Shown here: piece by piece, positions 1-9,900 of the stretch
Layout of the letters: each line of letters starts with the position of its first letter
Position numbering within the stretch: the first letter of the stretch is position 1
Assembly (NCBI RefSeq): GCF_946477055.1
Contig: NZ_CAMKXG010000114.1
Coordinates: 1 to 10,650, forward strand
Reading direction: 5' to 3'
DNA from: Lonsdalea britannica
GTDB lineage: Bacteria > Pseudomonadota > Gammaproteobacteria > Enterobacterales > Enterobacteriaceae
Length of the DNA stretch: 10,650 bases
Notes under the pieces: generated by a model
Told to the model about the DNA's origin: nothing
Database searches by the model: none
Seen by the model: the letters and a program-made list of their open reading frames with translations, nothing else
Position numbers and translations under genes: made by a program

Positions 1-49
1 ACGAGATTCGCCTTAGTCTCGTGGGCTCGGAGATGTGTATAAGAGACAG
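1..49. other. Illumina Nextera adapter plus i7 index (library contamination, not genomic)
   Basis: Bases 1-7 (ACGAGAT) match the end of the P7 flow-cell primer. Bases 8-15 (TCGCCTTA) match the oligo form of the Nextera i7 index read as TAAGGCGA (N701). Bases 16-30 (GTCTCGTGGGCTCGG) are the Nextera read-2 stem, and bases 31-49 (AGATGTGTATAAGAGACAG) are the 19-base Tn5 mosaic end. The order is exactly that of a tagmentation library fragment, so genomic DNA begins at base 50. The mosaic end here is not a natural transposon. Because the adapter lies in frame with the NRPS gene on the minus strand and contains no stop there, it adds a false tail (LSLIHISEPTRLRRIS) to any translation run to the window edge. 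Confidence 0.98.
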
Positions 50-508
50 GGGGTGGTCCTGTACGAAGGCGGAATACAGCGTGCGCAGTTCATTCATCAT
101 CACGCCCAGCGACCAGCCGTCGGCGATGATATGGTGCAGCGCCAGACGCAGCCAATGCTCCCGTGCGGATAGCCGAATCAGCTGCCCCTGCGCCAGAGGA
201 CCGGCCGTCAGATCGAATTCCGGCGTCCATGACGCACCCTCATCGTACGGTTCGCTCGCCGTCGTTATCTGCAACGGGAATCCCCGATCTTCCGGTTCCA
301 CCACCTGTACCGGCTCGCCATCGCGGCACTCGATGTGAGTTCGCAACGCCGCATGGCGGGCGACGATACGATCGAGCGCGCGCTGTAGCGCCAAGACATC
401 GAGCGTCCCCGCCAGTTTAATCCCTCCGGCAATGACATAGGCCGCGCTGGCGTTGGCATCCCGCTGCGTCAGGAACCAGATTCGCCGTTGAGCCAAAGAC
501 AGCGGCGG
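50..508 (-). other. N-terminal half-lobe of a third condensation domain, cut by contig end
   Basis: The domain starts at about APPLSLAQRRIWFL and runs through ARHAALRTHIE to HHIIADGWSLGVMM, so the active-site histidine motif is present. The genuine sequence ends at ...YSAFVQDHP, just where the PLPPLPxQYGDYAAW segment would follow. This shows that at least one more module, or a terminal C domain, follows the leucine module. Confidence 0.93.
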
Positions 509-3500
509 CGCATCTTGCGTCCTGCGCGGAATAATCGGCGCCAGATCGCTCTGCGTCGCCGCGTCCAGCACCGCGGCGACCGCGTGCAACGCAGGACGCG
601 CAAACAGCGTCGCCAGAGACAGCTCGCGCCCCAGCTCATCACGTAGTCGTGAAATCAGCTGCACGGCCAGCAAAGAGTGTCCGCCCAGCGCGAAGAAGTC
701 GTCGTATCGGCTCACCTTTTCCACGCCCAGAAGCGACTGCCAGAGCGCCGCCAACGTGGTCTCCCGTTCGCCCTGCGGCGCGGCATAGGGCTGATGCGCA
801 AACGCGGCCTGATCCGGGATCGGCAACGCTTTGCGATCGACCTTGCCGTTCGCGGTAAGCGGCATCTCCGCCAGCGCCATCCAGGCCACCGGCAACATGT
901 ACGACGGCAGTCGGGCGCTGAGCCGTTCACGCAGACTATCCGCGCAGATCCCCTGCGGATCGTCGCTGGTGTAGTAGGCAACCAACCGTTTTTCCTGCGT
1001 CTGTCCCGTCAGGATCACCGCGTCGACCACCGCTTCGCGGATCCCTTCGCAGGCCAGCAGCGCCGATTCAATCTCCCCCAGCTCCACGCGAAAACCGCGG
1101 ATCTTCAGCTGGAAGTCATTGCGTCCTAGGTAGTCGATCGTCCCGTCGCTCCGCCAGCGGCCCAGATCCCCGGTTCGGTACATCCGGGCTTCCGCCTCCT
1201 GCGCAAACGGATCGGGCAGGAAGCGTTCGTCGGTCAAATCCGGACGATTGACGTACCCGCGAGCAACCTGCGCGCCGCCGATAAACAGTTCGCCGCACAC
1301 TCCCGGCGGCACCGGCTCCCCCTGACCGTCCAGAATATACACACGGGTATTGGCGATAGGCCGCCCAATATGCAGCGCCGTCTCGTCTTTGCGAATGATC
1401 CCAGAAGTGGCGACGACCGTGTTTTCCGTCGGGCCGTAGTTGTTGAACAAGGTAAAGCGCGATCCGGCAGGCGGGCGGCGTTTAAGCCTGTCGCCGCCGA
1501 CCAGCAGCGTCCTCAGCGCGGGCGGCGCCATCTCTCGCGCGAAGGCTAACTCAGCGATGGGCGTCGGCAAAAAGCTGATGTCCAGCGGCTGTGCCGCCCA
1601 CCACGTCAGCAGCCGCTGCGGATCGCGTGAGATCTCCGGCGTCGGCATCACCAACCGGGCTCCGATCGACAGCGGCGGCCAGATCTCCCAGGCCGCGGCG
1701 TCAAATCCCAGTCCCGCCACGCTGGACGACAGGTCTTGCACCCGTAGATCGAACGCGGTCTGGTGCCAGTGAACCAGATTGACCACATGCCGATGTTCAA
1801 CCATCACGCCTTTCGGCTGGCCGGTCGAGCCGGAGGTATAGATAAGATAAGCCGGATGATGAGGCGTCAGCCCCAGCGTTTGCGTCGGCAGATCGTCCTG
1901 CGGCGACTGCGCCCAAGGTCGATGTTCCCCTTCCAGCACAACCAGCGTCACGGCGGACGGCAGCGCCCCTAAACGATCGCGGACATCGCGACCGGTCACC
2001 AGCACCTGCGGTGCGCTGTCTTCAAGAATATAACTCAGTCGTTCCGTCGGCAGCGCCGGGTCCAGCGGCACATAAGCGGCCCCGGACTTCAGCGCCGCCA
2101 GCAGCGCGACGATCAGATCGCAACCGCGATCCAGCGCGATCACCACCCGGTCACCCGGTCCGACGCCCTGAGCGTTAAGCCAGTGCGCCAGCTGATTCGC
2201 CTGCGCGTTCAATTCGCCGTAACGCAGGCTCAGGCCGCCGCAAAGCACCGCCTGCGCGTCCGGTTGACGGGCCGCCTGCGCTTCGAACAGAGTCTGCAGG
2301 CAGCACCCGGTGGGATAGTCGGCGCGCGTGGCGTTGAAGTCGCACAGCACCTGACGGCGCTCTTCCTCGGACAGCAGCGGCAACGCGGTTACCGGCGTCG
2401 TCGGCGACGCCACCATGCCGCTAAGCAGCCGCTGCCAGTAGCCGAGATAACGGCGTACCGTGCTTTCATCGAACAGCGCGCGGGCAAAATACAGCCCTCC
2501 GCTGAGCGCTTCGCCTTGCTCGGTCAGGACCAGACTGAGATCGAATGGAGAGACTGTCGCCTCGTCTTGCAGCGGCGTCACCGCCACACCCGGCAGCGTC
2601 AGCGTGGCTTCCGGCATATTCTGTAGCGTCATCATGACCTGAAAAATTGGGCTGTGGGACAGGCTACGGGACGGCGCCAGCGTCTCTACGACCTGTTCGA
2701 ACGGAATGTCGGCGTGCGTCTGCGCCGCTTGCGAGGTGGCTTTCACCTGTTCCAGCAGCGTGATGGCGTCCGGTTGCGCCGACAGGTCGACGCGCAGCGC
2801 CTGCGTGTTGACGAACATGCCGATCAGCGGCTCGACCTCGCGGCGATGGCGGCCTGCGTTAGGTGAACCGATCACCACATCCTCCTGACCCGACAGTCGG
2901 CTCATCAACGCCGCCCACCCCGCCATCAGCGTCATATACAGCGTGGCATTCCCACGCTGGCTCAGCGCTTTCAGCGACGCCGTCAGTTCGGCGTCCAGCA
3001 ACACCATTACCCGGCCGCCACGATAATCCTGCTGCTGCGGTCTGGGACGATCGGTCGGCAGCGTCAGACATTCAGGCACGCCGTGCAGCTGTTCGGTCCA
3101 ATAGCGCTGCTGCGCCTGCATCCGGTCGCCACAGAGAGACTGCCGCTGCCAGGCCGCGAAATCCCCGTACTGGATCGGCAGCGCGGGCAAAGGATCGTCT
3201 TTTTGCTGATGAAACGCGGCATACAGCGCGCCGATCTCCTCCATCAGCACGCCGATAGACCACCCGTCGGCGATGATGTGGTGCAGCGCCAGCCTTAGCC
3301 AGTGCTCTCCTTCAGACACCGTGACCAGCTGCGCCAGCGCCAGCGGTCCTGCCGTCAGATCGAACGTCGGCAAGAAGCTCGGTGCATCGCGCGGGTCGTC
3401 AATGTCGATGACACTGAGCGGAAAACCGCGCGTCTCCGTCTCGATCACCTGCGCCGGATGACCGTTGCGTACCTCGATATGCGTACGTAATACGGCGTGC

Positions 3501-6500
3501 CGCGCATAGACGCGATCCAGCGCCTGCCGGAGCGCCGCTATATCCAGTTTCCCCTCGAGCTTCACGCCGCCCGACAGAACATAGGCCGCCCCCGCCGCCG
3601 CATCCATCTGACTCAACACCCAGATTCGACGCTGCGCCAACGACAGCGGCGCGTCTTCGCCCTCTTTCAAGGCGGGAATGTCGGCCAGCGTTTCCTGCGA
3701 TGCGGCATCCAACACCGCGGCCAACTCGCCGATCGTCGGATGGGCGAACAACGTCGCCAGCGGCAGCGCCCGACGCAACGCCTCCTGCACTTGGGCCACC
3801 AGCTGCATCGCCAGCAGGGAGTGCCCGCCCAGCGCAAAGAAGTTGTCGTGACGACTCACCTTCTGCACGCCGAGCAGCGACTGCCAGATTGCCGCCAGCG
3901 CCGCTTCCGTCTCCCCCTGCGGCGCTTCGTAGGGCTGCTGCGCATAGGCTGACGCATCCGGGGCGGGCAACGCCTTGCGATCGACCTTGCCGTTCGGCGT
4001 CAACGGCACACTCTCCAACGCGACCCAGGCGGCAGGCACCATGTAGTCGGGCAGACGCGCGATCAACGTCGTGCGCAGTTCCTCACCGGTGAGTACGGTA
4101 TCGCCCTCGGCCACGTAGTACGCGACCAGTCGCGCTTCCTCGCGGTCTCCGCTGACCGCCGTCACCACCGCCTCGCGAACGCCCTCGCAGGCCAGCAGCG
4201 CCGACTCGATCTCGCCCAGCTCGATGCGAAAACCCCGGATTTTGACCTGAAAATCGTTACGCCCCAGATATTCAAGCGCGCCGTCGGAGCGCCAGCGTCC
4301 CCGATCGCCGGTTTGATACATGCGGGCATCGCCATCGCCGCAAAAAGGATCGGGCAGGAAGCGTTCCGCCGTCAGATCGGGGCGCTGGAAATAGCCCAGA
4401 CTGACGCCATCGCCGCCGATATAAATCTCCCCCGGTACGCCGGGCGGCACCGGCTCCCCTTCCGCATCCAGCAGATAAATCCGCGTATTCGCGATGGGGT
4501 GACCAATCGGTATCGACGCATCCTCAGCGCCAATACGCCACGTGGTCGACCAGACGGTGGTCTCCGTCGGACCATACATGTTCCACAGTGCATCGACGCG
4601 CGGCAGCAACGCGGCCGCCAACGTCGGCGAAAACGCTTCACCGCCGATCAATCCCGTCAAGCCGGAGGCACCTTGCCAACCGGCCGCCAGCAGCAGCTTC
4701 CACGTTGCGGGCGTAGCTTGAAATACCGAGATCGCCTCTGCGTTCAGATAATGTCCCAGCCGCTCGCCGTCCCGGCGCAGCTCGTCGCTCGCCAGATGCA
4801 GCTGACCGCCCGCGATCAACGGCAGGTAAATCTCCAGAACATGAATATCAAAGGAGACGGTGGTGACCGCCAGCAGTCGGGTCTGCGACGAAGCCTGATG
4901 CTGACGCCGCTGACAGTGCAGAAAATTCACGACGGCCCGGTGCGGCACCGTCACGCCTTTGGGGCGACCGGTCGAGCCGGAGGTGTAAATGAGGTAAGCC
5001 GGATGACGCGCCGTCACCCCGCGATCCTGCGGGGCCAGATTGGCCTCGGAACACCGCGTCCATGGGCCAGTGTCATCGTCACAGGTCAGTAGCGTGGCGG
5101 AGTCAGGCAGATCGCCCAACACTCCGCGAGTGGTCCGCGAGGCGATCACCACCACAGGCGCGCAGTCATGCAGTAGCGCGCTGAGTCGCGCCTGCGGCTG
5201 CGCCGGGTCCAACGGTACATAGGCGGCTCCCGACTTGAGCACCGCCAGCAGCGCGGCGATCAACGCGGGACCGCGCGGCAGCGCCACGACGACGCGGGCC
5301 TCCGGACCGGCCCCGTGCTCGACGAGCCAGTGCGCCAGTTGGTTAGCCCTTCTATTGAGTTCACCGTAGCTCAGCGTCTGCTCGCCGAATACCACGGCAA
5401 TGGCATCTGGCTGCGCGGCAGCCTGAGACTCAACCAACTCATGTACGCAGGCGTCGCGGGGATAATCCGCCTGCGTCGCATTAACCTCGTCCAGCTGCTG
5501 CTGCCGCTCATCGGCGGACAGTAACGGCAATGAGGTCACCGCACGGTCAGGCTGCGCCACCATGCCGCGTAGCATCCTTACCCAGTAGCTCAGATAACGC
5601 CGTACGGTGCCTGCATCAAACAACGCCGTCGCATAGCACAGCGTCCCCTCGCACCGCCCTTCGGTTTCCGTCAGCGTCAAATTCAGATCGACCTGCGCCA
5701 TCGTGACTTCGCCTTCCAACGGCGAAACCACGAGGTCGGGTAACGTGAATGGCTGCTGAGGCGTATTTTGCAGCGACAGCATCACCTGAAACACCGGGCT
5801 GTGGGACAGACTGCGGGTCGGCGCGACCGCTTCCACCACCTGTTCGAAAGGGATATCGGCGTGACGCTGCGCCGCCAGCGCCGTGTCCCGAACCTGCGTC
5901 AACAGCGCGGGCGTGTTTAACGGCGCCGAGAGATCGACTCTCAGCGCCTGCGTGTTGACGAACATGCCGATCAGCGATTCGACCTCGCTGCGGTGACGCC
6001 CGGCCGTTGGTACGCCGATGACGATGTCGTCCTGTGCGGACAGACGACTCATTAACGCCGCCCACCCAGCCAGCAAGGCCATGAACAGCGTACAACCGTG
6101 GCGCTGCGCCAGCGCTTTCAGCGCGTTCACCAACGTCGCCTCCAGCGTGACCGACGCACAGGCTCCGTCGACATCCTGCATCCGCGGACGCGGGCGATCG
6201 CCCGGCAACGCCAGACACGTCGGCGCCCCCCGAAGCTGCGTCCGCCAGTAGTTCCGCTGAACCTCCAGCGTCTCGCCGCTCAGCTGCGCCTGCTGCCACG
6301 CGGCATAGTCGGCGTATTGAATCGGCAGCGGCGACAAAGGGTCAGGCAGCCCCTGGCTGAAAGCCGTATAGAGGGCGTTCAACTCCCGCAGGAAAATCCC
6401 GAGCGACCATCCGTCGGCAATCAGGTGATGCAACGCAATGCGCAGCAGGTGCTCGTTTTCTCCCAGACACACCAGCTGCCCGCCGACCAGCGGTCCTTGC

Positions 6501-6955
6501 TCCGGCTCCGGCCGAAACGCGAAAGGCGGTAGCGGTTCCGACGCATTCGATAACGTCCGTATTTCCAGAGAGAATCCGATGTCGGCAGCGCCGATGTGCT
6601 GACGCGGCGTGCCCGCCGCATTCACCACCCGCGTCCGTAACGCCTCATGACGGGCGACGATACGGTCCAGCGCCGCCCGCAGAGCGGCAAGATCAAGCCG
6701 ACCACTGAGGCGGTAGGCCATCCCCAGAAGATAGCGTTCCGGCGCTTGCGACTCCATTTGCGACAGAAACCATAGCCCGCGCTGGACGGGTGCCAGCGGC
6801 ATCCCGCCCTCCACGCGCGGCGCAGGAGGGATGGACTGTCGTTTGCCTGCGGTCTTCGGCCGCATCCCTTTGGCTTTCGCCAGCGCCAGCAGTTTAGCTT
6901 TCTGCTCTCGCGACAGGGGCTGGACCGTTGAGGGGGTGTCTTCCGTATTCTGCAT
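50..6955 (-). CDS. Non-ribosomal peptide synthetase, C-A-T-C-A-T-C, 3' end missing at contig edge
   Basis: A cytoplasmic multimodular NRPS that activates amino acids as adenylates, loads them on 4'-phosphopantetheine arms and condenses them. The frame is open for 2302 codons with no stop; I translated all of it and saw no frameshift. Residues 1-50 are a basic leader. C1 (about 52-478) has HHLIADG at 176-182. A1 (about 499-995) has YTSGSTGRPKG at 657-667 and A10 lysine K990. T1 has LGGHS with Ser1046. C2 (about 1103-1530) has HHIIADG at 1225-1231. A2 (about 1550-2043) has A10 lysine K2038. T2 has Ser2094. C3 (from about 2150) has HHIIADG at 2274-2280 and is cut at residue 2302. The ATG at 6953-6955 is chosen because AAGGAG lies seven bases upstream and the stop of the upstream NRPS overlaps it. 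The predicted substrates are glycine (A1) and leucine (A2). No E or TE domain is present in the visible part. The missing remainder should at least finish C3. Confidence 0.96.
566..3649 (-). other. NRPS module C-A-T, leucine-type adenylation domain
   Basis: C2 opens at PLSLAQRRIWVLSQMD and keeps HHIIADG. The A-domain pocket residues are D1752, A1753, W1756, F1795, L1818, G1820, N1839, V1847, V1848 and K2038. The code DAWFLGNVVK is identical to one of the classic leucine codes. The T-domain serine codon is 674-676. No epimerisation domain follows, so an L-residue is expected unless a domain elsewhere acts on it. Confidence 0.9.
2795..2829. repeat. 35-bp exact intermodule repeat, copy 1 (C2 domain)
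   Basis: These 35 bases are identical to 5942-5976. They encode part of the conserved condensation-domain segment LIGMFVNTQALR. The flanking sequence is also similar but not identical. It is coding DNA repeated because the modules are homologous, not a mobile element. Confidence 0.92.
4956..4984. repeat. 29-bp exact repeat over A3 motif, copy 1
   Basis: Identical to 8276-8304 in the other NRPS gene. It encodes the ATP-binding A3 core TSGSTGRPKG of the glycine-type A domain. The corresponding site in the leucine-type A domain (about 1809-1836) is close but not identical. Confidence 0.9.
5942..5976. repeat. 35-bp exact intermodule repeat, copy 2 (C1 domain)
   Basis: Identical to 2795-2829. 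Third-codon positions are conserved as well, over a run longer than chance divergence of old duplicates would normally leave, which fits recent duplication or gene conversion between C domains. Confidence 0.92.
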
Positions 6956-9900
6956 TATTCTTCTCCTTCCATAGAGGCCGCCATGTCCAGCAGCTCAGCA
7001 ATATCAAACTGTTCGATACTCAGGTCCAGAATCCGCTCGCTGAGCGCGCTTAGACTCGGATGGGCGAACACTTCGGCTAACGGCACGTCGACATCCAGCT
7101 CAAGCCGGAGTCGAGAGACCAGCTGTACCGCCAGCAGCGAGTGCCCGCCCAGTTCGAAAAAGTTGTCGTGACGACCAATGCGATCGACGCCCAGCAACGC
7201 CCGCCAGATTGCCGCCACGGTTAACTCGGTATCATCCTGCGGCGCTTCGAACGCCGCACGGGCGAAGGCATCGTCGTCGGGCTCTGGCAGGGCATGGCGG
7301 TTCACTTTGCCGTTCGGCGACAGCGGAAACTCCGCCATCGCCACCCAGGCCGCAGGCACCATATACGCGGGCAATTGCGCCACAAGATGAGCGCGCATGG
7401 ACTCGATATCCGCGCTTCCCCGGTAGTAAGCCACCAGCCGTTTTTCCCCGCTACCTTCGCGCGGAACCACCGCCGCCGCCTCAACGCCCGGACATCCACT
7501 CAGGCAGGCTTCCACCTCGCCCGGCTCGATGCGGAACCCGCGGATCTTGACCTGATCGTCGTTGCGACCCAGATAGTCGAGAATGCCGTCCTTGCGCCAG
7601 CGCCCCCGATCGCCGGTTTTGTACATGCGGGCATCCGCAGAGGTGGAGAACGGATCTTTCATAAACCGCTCAGCGGTCAGCGCCGGTTGGTTGAGATAGC
7701 CTCTCGCCACGCCGATGCCGCCGATGTAGATCTCCCCGGCAACGCCGACAGGCACAGGCTCTCCTTTTTCATCCAGAATATAGAGTCGGCTATTGGCGAT
7801 GGGGCGTCCGATAGGCGGCTGGGACACGCCATGTGAGAAGGTCGCCGGACAGACGAATTCGCTCGTCACGTGCGTTTCCGCCGGGCCGTACTGATTGTGC
7901 AGGCAGACATTCGACGACCGTTGGAACAGCGCGCGCACATCCGGACCGAGGCGCAGCGCCTCGCCGCTGGCGATAATGTCCATCGACGGCGGCACGCGCC
8001 CCGAAGTGCGATACATCTGCGCCAGCGCAGGCAGGACTGAAGGGGGAATGAAGGCCCGCTCGACGCGATGCTGCTCCAGCAGATCCGCCAGCCGCGGCAT
8101 ATCGAGCCGCACGTCGTCCGGGACGACGACCAACCGCCCTCCGCCCGTCAACGCGCTGAGGATCTCCTGGCTCGCGACATCGAAACCGAAAGAAGCGAAC
8201 TGCAACGTGACGCCGACGGGGCGCTGGTTCTGCCAATGGATCATATTGACCAGCGCAGCGTGCGGCATCGCCACCCCTTTGGGGCGACCGGTCGAGCCGG
8301 AGGTATAGATGACGTAGGCCAAATGACGCGGGGACAGTCCGATCGCGCGCGGATCCGGATTACCGCACGCCGACGCGGCCCACGCGGGTTCATCTGCACT
8401 CAGATCGACCAACGGCGGCAGCGCGGAACAGGATGACAGCGCAGAGCGCCCTGTGTCGTCGCACAGCACCGCCAGCGGCTCGCAGTCGGCGATCATATGA
8501 GCCAAACGCTCGGTGGGATAAAGAGGATCGAGCGGGACATAAGCGCCGCCGGCCTTCAGAATGCCGAGCAGCTCCACGACCATGTCGGCTCCCCGCGCGA
8601 CGCAGATCGCCACGCGATTGTCCGGACGCACGCCCTGCTCCATCAGCCAGTGCGCCAGCCGGTTGGCCCGCTCGTTCAACTCTCCATAGCACCATCCCCG
8701 CTCGCCGCAGATGAGCGCCGTCGCCCTCGGCTGCCGACGCGCCTGCGTCTCGAAGAGTTCATGCAAACAATGGTCGGCTGGATAGTCGGACTCCGTGGCA
8801 TTGAACGCCGTCAGCACCCGCTGCCGCTCGGCGGCAGAAACCAGCGGCAGCGTCGTGACCGGCTGCATCGGCGATGCCGCCATCCCTCTAAGCAGCCGCT
8901 GCCAGTAGTCCAGATAACGTTGCGCGGTATCCTCATCAAACAGCGCGGTAGCGTAATACAGCGTCCCTTCCAGCCGCCCGTTCGTCTCACGTAATTCCAG
9001 ATTCAGATCGAACTGGCAGGTCGCCGTCTCGTTAGGCAACGGCGACAGCCGCAGCCCCGGTAGCTCCAGCGTCATCTCCGGCAGATTGTGCAGCGCCAAC
9101 ATCACCTGGAAGATCGGACTGTGAGACAAGGTGCGCACCGGCGCGACCGCTTCGACTACCTGCTCGAATGGGATATCCGCCTGGCTTTGCGCCGCCAGCG
9201 TCGTGCTCCTGACCTGCGCCAGCAGCGCCGCCGTATTCATCTCAGGCGTCAAGGCGACTCGCAGCGCGAGCGTGTTGACGAACATCCCGATCAGCGGTTC
9301 GATTTCCTGTCGATCGCGCCCCGCGATCGGAGAACCGATCACGATGTCATCTTGACCTGAAAGGCGGCTCATTAACGCTGACCAACCGGCTAATAACGTC
9401 ATGTACAGCGTGCATCCGTGCCGCTGACTTAACGTCTTCAACGCCTGAGTCAAATTGGCGTCCAGCGTCAGGGTTTTATACGCCCCGGCAAAGCTCTGCA
9501 CCGGTGGACGAGGCCGGTCCGTCGGCAGCATCAAAGTGTCAGGCGCGCCGCGCAGCTGCTCGACCCAGTAACGTTGCTGCGTTTGCATCCTCGCCCCCTG
9601 CAAGTGGCGTCGCTGCCAGGCGGCATAGTCGCCGTACTGCACGGGCAGCGGCGGCAGCGGATCGGGTTGCCCCTGACTCAATGCACGGTACAAGGTACAG
9701 AGCTCGTGGATCAGAATACCGACTGACCAGCCGTCAGCGATGATGTGGTGCAGCGCTAACCTCAGCCAGTGTTCACGCGGGGAAAGACAGACCAGTTGCC
9801 CCTGCGCAAGCGGACCGGCCGTGATAGACATGGACGGCATGAACGGTTCCGGTCGGTCCTGGCTGTCGCTCATCTCAAGCCGCTGTAGGGGAAAACCGCT

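Larger units (their letters stand above)
3716..6802 (-). other. NRPS module C-A-T, glycine-type adenylation domain
   Basis: C1 opens with MPLAPVQRGLWFLSQM and keeps HHLIADG. The A-domain pocket residues, aligned by hand with PheA, are D703, I704, L707, Q746, L769, G771, M793, V801, W802 and K990. The code DILQLGMVWK falls in the known glycine group (DILQLGLIWK and close variants). The T-domain serine codon is 3818-3820. Because this C domain opens the protein, it must receive a chain from a separate upstream protein. Confidence 0.88.

Noticed and set aside
31..49. Tn5-type mosaic end that might mark a real transposon
   Set aside because: It is directly joined to the index and P7 sequences of a library adapter, and no transposase or second end is present.
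21..338. Plus-strand ORF of 105 codons beginning MGSEMCIRDR
   Set aside because: Its start lies in the Nextera adapter, MCIRDR is the translated adapter, and the rest is antisense to the C3 domain.
4313..5092. Plus-strand ORF of 259 codons, Gln- and Arg-rich
   Set aside because: It lies antisense to the glycine-type A domain, resembles no family I know, and has the composition expected of a GC-rich shadow frame.
5616..6299. Minus-strand ORF of 227 codons rich in Ala, Gly and Arg
   Set aside because: It is in a different frame from the NRPS reading, which continues unbroken through this stretch with clear condensation-domain sequence.
50..6955. Possible frameshift or pseudogene in the second synthetase
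   Set aside because: Translation of the whole frame gave continuous C-A-T-C-A-T-C sequence with all checked catalytic motifs and no stop.
6955..7035. Possible small thioesterase or COM-type epimerase remnant at the end of the upstream synthetase
   Set aside because: Only about 25 residues follow the carrier domain, with no GxSxG motif or HHxxxDG. It is a tail, treated as a docking candidate.
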